A stretch of DNA of 64,000 bases, taken from the NCBI GenBank assembly GCA_937959395.1, contig CALGLR010000077.1, positions 1 to 64,000 on the forward strand, given 5' to 3'. This stretch comes from an uncultured Flavobacteriaceae bacterium (lineage in GTDB: Bacteria; Bacteroidota; Bacteroidia; Flavobacteriales; Flavobacteriaceae). A program made the position numbers and the translations under genes. The notes beneath the pieces are model-generated. The model saw only the letters and a list, made by a program, of their open reading frames with translations, was not told the DNA's origin and did not search any database. Shown here piece by piece: positions 16,972 to 25,121 of the stretch. How positions within the stretch are numbered: position 1 is the first letter of the stretch; each line of letters opens with the position of its first letter.

Positions 16972-18825
16972 TTAAAATTTAATTGTTAATTGTATTTGAT
17001 AATTTCTATTTGGCATTGGTCGCAATGCCACATTTTCGTAATATTTATTATATATATTGTTTGCCTCTAGCCCCAAACTATAGTTTGTATCTAAATTCGA
17101 TGCAAAAGTATAAGAAAAACCTAGATTTGCAACATCATAAGGGTCTAATGAGAAGAAACTACTGTTAATATTGTCTTCCGTAGTGAAAACACCTCCAATT
17201 ATATTGTGTTGATAATAAGCAGTAACTTTTTTATAGTTATATGTTAATGTAGTATTCCCTTTATGAAATGGAACATAAACGAGCTGTTTCCCAGTATCTA
17301 AATCTTTAGATACGGTATAACTATAGTTCGCTTTAAAATTAAAATAATGAGAAGCAAAATTATGTTTGGCCATGAATTCTAATTCTGTACCATAACTTTC
17401 GGCGTTATTAACATTAATTGGTGACCACAATCCAGAATCATTTGGTCTCCATTGTATCATATTACTCGTTCTTATATAATAAGCATTAAAAGTAAAAGTA
17501 GCTGCTCTTAAATCTAGTATTTGCCCTAAATCTCCTTGGTAAGACGTTTCTGGTTTTAAATCTAGATTACCTCCTGGTTGCCAATACAAATCATTAAATG
17601 TAGGCACTCTAAAATTTTTAGATCCATTTAATTTAATCGTATATTTTTTTGAAACATCGTATTTAGCATCTGCAGATAAGACTAAAGGACTTTTAAATTC
17701 AGTTGTATAATCTTTCCTAATATTAAATCCGTAATTAAGCTTATCACCAACTTTGTGATTCAAAATTAATGTCGCAGAAAAAGCGTCTCTTTTTGGTGAT
17801 CCAAAACTACTACCAATCCCTTTTATATTTGTATAATCCAATACAGACCTCACATTAATTACGTTAGAAAAAGTGTAATCAAAATCATGTTTTACTATTA
17901 AACTCCTTGCTTTACCAAAAGAAAATAGATTAGAATCTGTATTTGTAAAATACCTATAAGTTTCAGATAAATGTGCAATTTTAAGTTTAGAATTATAATT
18001 TTTAGATAAATAAGTCCATTCTAATAATGATCTCAAATTATCACTTTCATATTTCTCTCTCGATGCCGAAGCTATTGTTCCGGGTAAATTCCTATTTCCT
18101 GTATAACTATTATGGTATAATTTTAGAATATTATTTTCAGAAATAAAATACCCCAGATTAGCTGTTAGATTTACAGAATTAAACGCTCCATTTTCATTTC
18201 TTCTATCTGTCCCTAAAAATTTATAATCATTCTTAGAATCTAGATAAGACAATCCTATAGAAGTGGTCCATTTGGAATTTCCTGTAGATAATAAATAATT
18301 AATTTTTTCTGTATTAAAACTACCGTAAGCTATTCGCAAGTTGTTTTCAAAATGATTACTAAATTTAAGCGTATTATTTAAATGCACACTACCACCTATT
18401 GCTCCACTTCCATATTGTACACTCCCTCCTCCACTTCTAATTGCAATAGATGAGTAATTAGAAGCAATTTCATTATTAAAATCGGTTTGTCCATTTAATT
18501 GCGAATTAATATTTATACCATTCCACATTACAGCCGTTTGTGATGAATTGGTTCCTCGAAATGAAGGAGAGGATAGCATTCCAGAGCCAAATTCTTTAAA
18601 ATAAATATTAGAATTCAAAGCCAATAAACGGGTTAATGAGCTTGTGCTTTTATTAATTATAGAATCATTAAGTATGCTAACTTTAAAACCCGAATTATAT
18701 TTTTTAAGCTTAACATCACTTAAAGTAACCACATCTAATTTTTGAATAGAATCAGTCATAGTCGTTTGAGCTAAGCCACAAAAACTATTGATAATGATTA
18801 ATAATAAAAGACTGTTTTTCTTCAT
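16972..18825 (-). CDS. btuB: BtuB-like TonB-dependent cobalamin receptor
   Basis: A 617-residue outer-membrane receptor with signal peptide (residues 1-19, GLAQ) and a plug at about 40-150 (SPSFRGTNSSQTAVMWNGI, SIAIRSGGGSVQYGSGAIGG). A 22-strand-type barrel follows (PTFNDLYWQPGGNLDLKPE, ending NRNYQIQLTIKF with terminal Phe). There is no carboxypeptidase-like domain, and its length is close to that of classical BtuB. The cobalamin riboswitch in its leader identifies the substrate class. It is the first gene of a two-gene operon with the BtuG-like lipoprotein, and divergent from the cob/btu genes. Confidence 0.85.
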   Translation of the reverse strand: MKKNSLLLLIIINSFCGLAQTTMTDSIQKLDVVTLSDVKLKKYNSGFKVSILNDSIINKSTSSLTRLLALNSNIYFKEFGSGMLSSPSFRGTNSSQTAVMWNGININSQLNGQTDFNNEIASNYSSIAIRSGGGSVQYGSGAIGGSVHLNNTLKFSNHFENNLRIAYGSFNTEKINYLLSTGNSKWTTSIGLSYLDSKNDYKFLGTDRRNENGAFNSVNLTANLGYFISENNILKLYHNSYTGNRNLPGTIASASREKYESDNLRSLLEWTYLSKNYNSKLKIAHLSETYRYFTNTDSNLFSFGKARSLIVKHDFDYTFSNVINVRSVLDYTNIKGIGSSFGSPKRDAFSATLILNHKVGDKLNYGFNIRKDYTTEFKSPLVLSADAKYDVSKKYTIKLNGSKNFRVPTFNDLYWQPGGNLDLKPETSYQGDLGQILDLRAATFTFNAYYIRTSNMIQWRPNDSGLWSPINVNNAESYGTELEFMAKHNFASHYFNFKANYSYTVSKDLDTGKQLVYVPFHKGNTTLTYNYKKVTAYYQHNIIGGVFTTEDNINSSFFSLDPYDVANLGFSYTFASNLDTNYSLGLEANNIYNKYYENVALRPMPNRNYQIQLTIKF

Positions 18826-18870
18826 AATCCTTAAGACTCTTTACCCGAAAGTCGTTTTTGATGATAATAA

Positions 18871-19216
18871 TGGCAGGTCTCCTGGCTCTCGTCTTAATAT
18901 TTGCCTTCCCATTCTTATACTTTTAGAACAGTGACTTAAAGTTTAATATTAAGCATCACATAAATGTGACAAAGATTACAGTTGCGGGAACAGCACAAGA
19001 ATGAAGATTATATTGTGAGCACGTTTAAATTTTTCAATTTGCTAAAAAATTGCTCTTTTGTATCTAATTTTAGTCCTTTTTTCATTCCGTAGCGATGCTA
19101 TGCAATTCAAAAAAGCCTTCAACCAAATTCAAAATAACTAATTTTCGCCTAAATACAAAAAGCTTAAACGAGTTCAATGAATCTTTTTCACTTGATTCCC
19201 TTTTAATCAATACCAT
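18871..19216 (-). promoter_or_regulatory. Cobalamin riboswitch interrupted by a palindromic element
   Basis: Reading the minus strand 5'-3', GGTATTGATTAAAAGGGAATC (19214-19194) and AAGTGAAAAAG give the 5' half of the aptamer. Then comes the 159-bp dispersed element, then TTGTGCTGTTCCCGC, AACTGTAA, a GTCAC segment, CACTG, GGGAAGGC and the B12 box AGCCAGGAGACCTGCC (18887-18872). All signature blocks are present and in order; removing the insert leaves about 187 nt, a normal aptamer length. It precedes btuB by 45 nt. B12 excess is expected to repress the operon if the aptamer still folds. Confidence 0.85.
19017..19175 (+). repeat. Dispersed palindromic element, copy B, inside the riboswitch
   Basis: Same orientation as copy A. 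The right terminal repeat (AAGCTTAAACGAGTTC) is nearly intact; the left one has decayed (GAGCACGTTTAAATTTTTC). The internal block ATTCCGTAGCGATGCTATGC is identical to the other copies. The flanks contain a possible 6-bp direct repeat TTCATT (riboswitch sense) and complementary AAGATT/AATCTT, so the insert extends a peripheral hairpin. Confidence 0.8.
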
Positions 19217-19257
19217 TAGAACATATAACAACTAATAGTATCAAACCAAAATCGGCG

Positions 19258-19265
19258 CAAAGATA
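19258..19265 (-). promoter_or_regulatory. -7 promoter element for the riboswitch-btuB transcript
   Basis: The reverse complement reads TATCTTTG, a perfect TAnnTTTG box. It would start transcription near 19250, about 35 nt before the first conserved aptamer block. No clear -33 element is seen. Confidence 0.55.
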
Positions 19266-19345
19266 CTCTCTATTTTAGAAATAGGAGGCACATCATATGA
19301 ATTATTCTTAAATAATTTAGAATCTTTGCAAAAAAATTATCTTTC

Positions 19346-19846
19346 ATGATTTATTATATAACAGGTGGAGAACGCTCGGGCAAAAGCACTTATGCCCAAA
19401 ACCTTGCATTATCTTTATCTAACACTCCAAAATACGTAGCTACATCTCGTCATTGGGGAGGTGATCATGAAGATAGAATTGATAGACATAAAGCTGATAG
19501 AGATAACCGCTGGGTTAATGTCGAAGAAGAAAAAGAAATAGCTAATACTATAGATAGTGGTGAAGTTGCAGTAATAGACTGTGTTACACTATGGCTCACA
19601 AATTATTTTGTAGACACCAAAAATGATATTGAAATGAGTTTGAAATTAGCAAAAGCTGAATTCGATAAACTACGTTCTATTAATGCGACAATTATTATTA
19701 TTTCTAATGAAATAGGTATGGGCGTTCATGCTCAAACTGAAGTTGGTCGTAAATTTACCGAATTACAAGGTTGGATGAATCAGTACATTGCTAAACATGC
19801 AAACCATGCCGTTTTTATGGTTTCTGGCCTACCTCTAACGCTTTAA
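19346..19846 (+). CDS. cobU: Bifunctional adenosylcobinamide kinase / adenosylcobinamide-phosphate guanylyltransferase
   Basis: A 166-residue cytoplasmic enzyme that phosphorylates adenosylcobinamide and transfers GMP to give adenosylcobinamide-GDP. The P-loop GGERSGKS is at residues 6-13. RHKADRDNRW (about 50-59) carries the catalytic His region, and VAVIDCVTLWLTNYF is typical of CobU. It opens the plus-strand B12 operon, divergent from btuB, with only 11 bp to cobS. A near-consensus box (AATCTTTG) ends about 17 bp before the ATG. Confidence 0.93.
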   Translation: MIYYITGGERSGKSTYAQNLALSLSNTPKYVATSRHWGGDHEDRIDRHKADRDNRWVNVEEEKEIANTIDSGEVAVIDCVTLWLTNYFVDTKNDIEMSLKLAKAEFDKLRSINATIIIISNEIGMGVHAQTEVGRKFTELQGWMNQYIAKHANHAVFMVSGLPLTL

Positions 19847-19857
19847 CAAAATAACTA

Positions 19858-20619
19858 GTGAAAAGAGAATTACACATATTTCTTACAGCCGTCATGTTTT
19901 TTACAAGAATTCCTTGTCCGAAATGGGTAGATCATGATCCAGAGTATCTTAAAGAAAGTGCGCGTTATTTTTCTCTCGTAGGAATTCTTGTTGGTAGCAT
20001 AGGGGCTCTTGTATTTTTTGCTTCACATTTTATATTTCCTATTGAAATCGCCTTGCTTTTTAGTATGGTAGCAACTGTATATGCTACAGGAGCTTTTCAT
20101 GAAGATGGTTTTGCAGATGTTTGCGATGGTTTAGGTGGTGGTTGGACTAAAGAAAAGATTCTTCTTATAATGAAAGACTCTACATTAGGAACTTATGGTG
20201 TTATTGGGTTGGTATTATTGTTAGCTATTAAGTTTTCTAGCTTAAGAGAGATTTCAACTTACTATATTCCGTTAACTATTATCTCGGGACACAGTCTAAG
20301 TCGTTTTATTGCAACGACTTTAATTTACACACATCCCTATGTAAGAGATACTAATGACAGTAAAGCGAAACCTGCCGCAAAAAGCATTACACTAAGTACA
20401 CTTATAATTAGTGCTTTATTTGGTATTCTTCCTTTATTCTTCTTTAAAACGCCTTTAATATTTATCGCAATACTACCGATGTATGGTTCTAAACTATTTT
20501 TAGGTTATAAATTTAAAAAATGGCTAGGAGGGCAAACAGGAGATTGTGCAGGAGCTGTACAACAATTAAGTGAAGTCGTTTTTTATATAAGCCTAATCGT
20601 ATTATGGAAATTTATTTAA
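19858..20619 (+). CDS. cobS: Adenosylcobinamide-GDP ribazoletransferase
   Basis: A 253-residue integral membrane protein starting with GTG. It joins adenosylcobinamide-GDP to alpha-ribazole (phosphate) in the last step of B12 assembly. The family's acidic motif HEDGFADVCDGLGGGWT is near residues 81-97, and MKDSTLGTYGVIGL follows it. Several hydrophobic segments span the inner membrane. The last 16 bp overlap cobC. cobT, which activates dimethylbenzimidazole and is often found between cobU and cobS, is absent here. Confidence 0.93.
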   Translation: MKRELHIFLTAVMFFTRIPCPKWVDHDPEYLKESARYFSLVGILVGSIGALVFFASHFIFPIEIALLFSMVATVYATGAFHEDGFADVCDGLGGGWTKEKILLIMKDSTLGTYGVIGLVLLLAIKFSSLREISTYYIPLTIISGHSLSRFIATTLIYTHPYVRDTNDSKAKPAAKSITLSTLIISALFGILPLFFFKTPLIFIAILPMYGSKLFLGYKFKKWLGGQTGDCAGAVQQLSEVVFYISLIVLWKFI

Positions 20620-21179
20620 TTCGCCACACCACACCAAAAGTTGAAAAAGGAATCTGTTACGGCCAAACAGATTTAGACTTAGCAGAAAGCTACTCTGAAG
20701 AGTTTAATACCATTCATGAAACCCTACCAAAAGGAAACTATAAAGTATATAGCAGCCCTTTAAAACGGTGTGATGTATTGGCTAAAACATATAGCGATAC
20801 AATTACTTATGATGATCGCTTAAAAGAACTCAATTTTGGTGATTGGGAAATGCAACCTTGGGATAATATACCAAAACAGGATATAGAACCATGGATGGAA
20901 GATTTTGTTAATATTATAGTACCAAATGGAGAATCTTATACACAGTTATCCAAAAGAGTTAACGATTTCTTTTCAAGCTTAATTGAAAAAAACGAACATC
21001 AAAATAGTATAATAACAACCCATTCTGGGGTAATTAGAGCGTATTTAGCAAAATTATTAGGTATACCTTTAAAAGACTCTTTTAATATGACTATAAATTA
21101 TGGTGATGTCTTTAAATTAAAAAAAGAAGGAAATCAAATTAAAGTAGTTTCAGAAGTCAATTATAATGAAATGATTTAA
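20604..21179 (+). CDS. cobC: Alpha-ribazole phosphatase, histidine phosphatase family
   Basis: A 191-residue phosphoglycerate-mutase-fold enzyme. The catalytic phospho-His motif is LIRHT (residues 5-9) and the second His lies in THSGVIRAYL near 138-147. It removes phosphate from alpha-ribazole 5'-phosphate or from adenosylcobalamin phosphate. A 16-bp overlap with cobS implies translational coupling. Assignment to CobC rather than a generic histidine phosphatase rests on context and on GICYGQTDLDL near residue 18. Confidence 0.88.
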   Translation: MEIYLIRHTTPKVEKGICYGQTDLDLAESYSEEFNTIHETLPKGNYKVYSSPLKRCDVLAKTYSDTITYDDRLKELNFGDWEMQPWDNIPKQDIEPWMEDFVNIIVPNGESYTQLSKRVNDFFSSLIEKNEHQNSIITTHSGVIRAYLAKLLGIPLKDSFNMTINYGDVFKLKKEGNQIKVVSEVNYNEMI

Positions 21180-21229
21180 CCGTATGATATTGCAAAAAAA
21201 TAGCGAAATTTGAAACTTAATTAAAGTAC

Positions 21230-22366
21230 ATGCGTTTTCCCATATTTATAATGAGTTGTTTTTTAGTATTCTTATCCTGCAAAGGAGAGAAAACTAAAAT
21301 TCCTAGTATTAAAAAACAAAAAGAAAGTACTGAAATTAAGTATGCAAAAGGGTTTACGATTACAACCTACGACGATTATAAGGAAATTAAAGTGAGTTCT
21401 CCATGGCCTGAAAGTGATAAAACCTTTAATTATTTATTAGTAAAAAAAGGAGCAAAAATCCCAGAGCACAATAAAGAAGCTATTATCGTTAAAATACCCA
21501 TAGAAAAAGTTGTGGTAATGTCTACAACTAACATTCCTACTTTAGAATACTTAAATGTAGAGGATAAATTAGTAGGCTTCCCAAATACAAATTATATTTC
21601 TTCTGAAAAAACACTGGAAAACATAAAAAAAGGAAAAGTAAAAGATCTTAGTAGCGATCAAAACCTTAATATGGAGCTCCTTTTAGAATTAAATCCAGAA
21701 TTGGTTATTGGGTTTTCTGTAAACGGGAATAACAAAACATTAAATCAAATTGAAAAATTTGGTATTCCTGTTGTTTTAGACGGAGCCTGGACAGAACAAC
21801 ATCCTTTAGGTAGAGCAGAATGGATAAAATTAAAAGCTGTATTTTTTGATAAGGAAAAAGAAGCCGATTCTATTTTTAAAACTATTGAGTCTAATTATTT
21901 AAAAGCAAAAGAAATAGCCAATAAAACAAATAAAAAGCCTACGCTTATATCTGGTTCACTATTTAAAGATGTTTGGAATATTCCTGGAGGAAAAAGTTAT
22001 TTGGCTAAATATTTTGAGGATGCAAATACAAACTATTTATGGAAAGACACCAATAAAGCGGGAAGTTTAAAACTAAATTTTGAAAGTGTCTTAGAAAAAG
22101 GACAAAAAGCAGAACTTTGGATAGGATGTGGACGTTTTGATTCGAAGCAGGATATGTTATCAAAACACAATGGCTATTCTTTTTTTGAGGCTTATAAAAG
22201 CAATAAAATATATAGTTATACGAAACAAAAAGGACCAAACGGTGGGCTTTTATATTTTGAATTAGGGCCTTTACGTCCGGATCTTATTTTAAAAGATATT
22301 ATTAATATCGCACATCCTGAATTATTAACAGATTATGAACCTTTCTTTTTTAAAGCATTAAACTAA
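21230..22366 (+). CDS. btuF: Cobalamin ABC transporter substrate-binding lipoprotein (BtuF-like)
   Basis: A 378-residue lipoprotein (lipobox VFLSC, Cys17) of the class III/TroA-like periplasmic binding family. The first lobe contains VVVMSTTNIPTLEYLNVEDK and the ELLLELNPELVIGF helix; the second lobe contains NIPGGKSYLAKYFEDANTNYLW and LRPDLILKDI near the end. It delivers corrinoid to the BtuC-BtuD importer. Its stop abuts the TTG start of btuC. It is the intact homolog of the truncated protein at 11649. Confidence 0.9.
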   Translation: MRFPIFIMSCFLVFLSCKGEKTKIPSIKKQKESTEIKYAKGFTITTYDDYKEIKVSSPWPESDKTFNYLLVKKGAKIPEHNKEAIIVKIPIEKVVVMSTTNIPTLEYLNVEDKLVGFPNTNYISSEKTLENIKKGKVKDLSSDQNLNMELLLELNPELVIGFSVNGNNKTLNQIEKFGIPVVLDGAWTEQHPLGRAEWIKLKAVFFDKEKEADSIFKTIESNYLKAKEIANKTNKKPTLISGSLFKDVWNIPGGKSYLAKYFEDANTNYLWKDTNKAGSLKLNFESVLEKGQKAELWIGCGRFDSKQDMLSKHNGYSFFEAYKSNKIYSYTKQKGPNGGLLYFELGPLRPDLILKDIINIAHPELLTDYEPFFFKALN

Positions 22367-23395
22367 TTGGATAAAGCATCTACATATAAAAAGCCATTTA
22401 TAGTATTATCACTGCTTTTAATACTTTGTTTTTTTATAAATATTAGCTTAGGTTCTGTATATATTCCATTAAAGGCTGTCTTTAATAGTCTATTTGGAAA
22501 TGTAGAGAGTACCTCTTGGGAATATATTATTTTACATTATAGATTACCAAAAGCGTTTACTGCGATTTTAGTAGGCTCTGGTTTAGGTATTTCTGGTTTA
22601 TTAATGCAAACTTTATTTAGAAACCCTTTAGCTGGGCCTTTCGTTTTAGGAATAACCTCTGGAGCAAGTTTGGGAGTGGCTTTATTAATTATGGGATCTG
22701 CTCTAATAGGTGGTGTTTTTGCTACTTTTTTAATGTCAAAATGGAGTCTCGTTATTGCTGCCAGTTTAGGAAGTTTTTTGGTCTTATTAATCGTGTTAAT
22801 TGTATCATCTCGAGTTAGAGATACTATGGCCATTCTCATTATTGGGCTAATGTTTGGAAGTATTACTGCTGCAATTGTTAGTGTCCTTTCTTATTTTACT
22901 TCAGCTGAAGAGCTACAACAATATATTTTCTGGGGATTTGGAAGTCTTGGAAATCTATCGTGGCAGGAATTATTTATTTTTTTTGTTATTTACTGCTTAG
23001 GAATTACGATGAGTGTTATATCTATTAAGCCTTTAAATACCTTACTTTTAGGACAAAATTATGCCAGAAGTTTAGGTTTAAACATAAAAAAGAGTCGGTT
23101 ATTAATTATTATAGCTACTAGCCTATTAGCAGGAACCATCACGGCTTTTACAGGTCCAATTGCGTTTATTGGTCTCGCAATTCCACATATGACAAGACAA
23201 GTATTTAAAACTTCTAATCATAAAATATTATTACCTGCCGTTTTTCTATTTGGTGCCATAATACTATTAATTTGTGATAGCGTAGCGCAGCTACCAAATA
23301 CAGATTATACGCTTCCAATTAACGCCATTACCTCTTTAATTGGCGCGCCGGTAGTGATCTGGTTATTGGTAAGGAAACGTAAAATGATGTTTTGA
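22367..23395 (+). CDS. btuC: Cobalamin ABC transporter permease (FecCD/BtuC family)
   Basis: A 342-residue permease with about ten hydrophobic segments. Family landmarks are LPKAFTAILVGSGLGISGLLMQ, given here in part as RLPKAFTAILVGSGLGISG (about 62-80), then NPLAGPFVLGITSGASLG and AFTGPIAFIGLAIPHMTR. It starts with TTG immediately after the btuF stop, so translation is coupled. The stop is followed within 2 bp by a heptanucleotide tandem repeat that separates it from btuD. Confidence 0.92.
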   Translation: MDKASTYKKPFIVLSLLLILCFFINISLGSVYIPLKAVFNSLFGNVESTSWEYIILHYRLPKAFTAILVGSGLGISGLLMQTLFRNPLAGPFVLGITSGASLGVALLIMGSALIGGVFATFLMSKWSLVIAASLGSFLVLLIVLIVSSRVRDTMAILIIGLMFGSITAAIVSVLSYFTSAEELQQYIFWGFGSLGNLSWQELFIFFVIYCLGITMSVISIKPLNTLLLGQNYARSLGLNIKKSRLLIIIATSLLAGTITAFTGPIAFIGLAIPHMTRQVFKTSNHKILLPAVFLFGAIILLICDSVAQLPNTDYTLPINAITSLIGAPVVIWLLVRKRKMMF

Positions 23396-23396
23396 A

Positions 23397-23477
23397 TTGG
23401 CTGTTGGCTGTTGGCTGTTGGCTGTTGGCTGTTGGCTGTTGGCTGTTGGCTGTTGGCTGTTGGCTGTTGGCTGTTGG
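23397..23477 (+). repeat. Heptanucleotide tandem repeat (TTGGCTG), 11.6 units
   Basis: Eleven exact TTGGCTG units plus TTGG, directly after the btuC stop. Degenerate related sequence (GCCAAAGGCAAATAGCTAGAGG) follows at 23524-23545. The array is perfect, so it is young and probably variable in copy number. It lies between two genes of one transporter operon. Confidence 0.97.
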
Positions 23478-23561
23478 AAAATAAAAAAAATGTCCTGAAT
23501 AAAAAATAAAAAAAATATTAATTGCCAAAGGCAAATAGCTAGAGGCTAAAAGCAAAAAGAT

Positions 23562-24356
23562 ATAAAAACAAATAGCAATCATATCATCTTAAAAACTGAA
23601 AACTTATCCATTGGATATCAGTCAAAAAAAGAACAAACTGTTGTTACTTCTAATATTTCTATTGAATTAAATAAAGGAGAGTTAGTCGCATTAGTTGGCG
23701 CTAATGGTATTGGTAAATCTACTTTATTAAGAACATTAACAAAAGTTCAACCGCCTTTAGATGGCACTATTCTTATAAATAATACCGATTTAACCAATCT
23801 AGATAATTTAGAGCTTTCCAAAGCACTAAGCATTGTACTTACAGAACCAATTGCAGTAAAAAATCTTACAGTATTTGAATTAGTAGCGTTAGGAAGGCAG
23901 CCTTATACAAACTGGATAGGTGCTTTATATCAAAAGGACATTAATATTATAAATAATGCCATAACACTCACTAATCTTAACGATTTAAAATCGAAAAAGT
24001 GTTTCGAATTAAGCGATGGCCAGTTGCAAAAAGTAATGATATCTCGTGCTTTGGCACAAGACACGGCATTAATTATTTTAGACGAGCCTACCACTCATTT
24101 AGATATGTATCACAAAGCTTACGTATTAAAATTGCTTAAAAAATTAGCCAAAGACACGAATAAAACCATTCTATTTTCTTCTCACGAAATAGACTTAGCC
24201 ATTCAATTGTGTGATAAAATGATTGTCATGTCTAATGACGGAATTATTAGCGATACACCAAAAAACCTCATTCAAAAAGAGGTATTTAATTCCCTTTTCC
24301 CAAAAGACATGATTGTTTTCGATAAAGAGACTGGCGCTTTTAGAGTGCAGAAATAG
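23562..24356 (+). CDS. btuD: Cobalamin ABC transporter ATPase (BtuD-like), no canonical start codon
   Basis: The reading frame is open from 23550 to 24356 and encodes a complete ATPase: Walker A GANGIGKST (about 46-54), Q-loop region LTEPIAVKNLTVFELVALG, signature LSDGQ (about 150-154), Walker B LIILDEPT, D-loop HLD, and H-loop SSHE. No ATG, GTG or TTG occurs in frame before the TTG at 24015 and ATG at 24024, both beyond the signature motif. The natural N-terminus reads KTNSNHIILKTENLSIGY, and the codon before it is ATA at 23562, so an ATG-to-ATA change or use of a rare start is likely. An in-frame stop sits at 23547. Confidence 0.75.
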   Translation: MKTNSNHIILKTENLSIGYQSKKEQTVVTSNISIELNKGELVALVGANGIGKSTLLRTLTKVQPPLDGTILINNTDLTNLDNLELSKALSIVLTEPIAVKNLTVFELVALGRQPYTNWIGALYQKDINIINNAITLTNLNDLKSKKCFELSDGQLQKVMISRALAQDTALIILDEPTTHLDMYHKAYVLKLLKKLAKDTNKTILFSSHEIDLAIQLCDKMIVMSNDGIISDTPKNLIQKEVFNSLFPKDMIVFDKETGAFRVQK

Positions 24357-24368
24357 TTTTAGCTTTAT

Positions 24369-25121
24369 TTAACTCTCTCTAAATGGTTTTGGTTCTACAT
24401 TATGTGGCACTTTAGTAGGAAAAGGTTGTTTATCTATAAAACACATAATAGGTAAATATTGCTCACTAAATTTCATTTGATAAGAATTAAACCATTTAAC
24501 TTTAAATAATTCTTTGGGAATAATTTTTTTCCTATCTCCATTTGGGTAAAACAAATCTTCTACTAGTTCTTTTTTATAACCACATAAAACAAATTCTGGT
24601 GTTGAGTAATTAACTACATGTTGAATAGTTTTTTTACTTTCTTCTTTTCCTCCTGAAATTATTTCTTTTTTAGTAGAACTTCTTTTTTTGAGAATCTCTA
24701 ATTTTTTAGTTTTAAAATAAACTATATTTCCATATACATATTTCGGGTCTTTGTAACTTGAAACTTCTGTAATCAAACTAATTTTATCACTGTTTTCTAT
24801 TTTATAAATTGGTTTCTCTCCATCCATTCTAGCTATGAAAAATCTAGTATAATTTCTAAGCATAGATTCATAAACTATTACTTCTTTAAACTCACTCTTA
24901 TTATCATCAAAAAAGATACAAGTATACTTTATCCTTTCAGCTATTATTTTACCATTAGACGTATCTACAATTTTCTTTTTTTCATCTTCAAAAAACACTC
25001 CCTTTACCACCATAAATGGAGGTACAAGTTTTCCATCTCCTCGTATTTCTAAATCGTAAAGTAATGGATGTGTTTTAAAAGTTACTATTTCCCCTATTTC
25101 AAATTCGTTTTTCAAAATCAT
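24369..25121 (-). CDS. Hypothetical cytoplasmic protein divergent from the reverse transcriptase
   Basis: A 250-residue protein with no signal peptide or membrane segment. It is rich in Lys, Glu, Phe and Tyr and looks beta-rich (GEIVTFKTHPLLYDLEIRG, GVFFEDEKKKIVDTSNGK, IVYFKTKKLEIL). Repeated short beta motifs around IVTFKT and IVYFKT suggest two related small-barrel modules (about 10-75 and 125-210). No family is recognised. It is convergent with btuD (12 bp apart) and divergent from the RT across the 452-bp structured region. It may be part of the same accessory insertion, but no functional link can be shown. Confidence 0.65.
   Translation of the reverse strand: MILKNEFEIGEIVTFKTHPLLYDLEIRGDGKLVPPFMVVKGVFFEDEKKKIVDTSNGKIIAERIKYTCIFFDDNKSEFKEVIVYESMLRNYTRFFIARMDGEKPIYKIENSDKISLITEVSSYKDPKYVYGNIVYFKTKKLEILKKRSSTKKEIISGGKEESKKTIQHVVNYSTPEFVLCGYKKELVEDLFYPNGDRKKIIPKELFKVKWFNSYQMKFSEQYLPIMCFIDKQPFPTKVPHNVEPKPFRES

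Noticed and set aside
23397-23477. CRISPR-like array
   Set aside because: Units are 7 bp with no spacers; it is a simple tandem repeat.
23328-23582. 84-codon minus-strand ORF through the heptamer array (repeating PTANSQQ)
   Set aside because: It is produced by the tandem repeat itself, overlaps the end of btuC and has no protein-like flanks.
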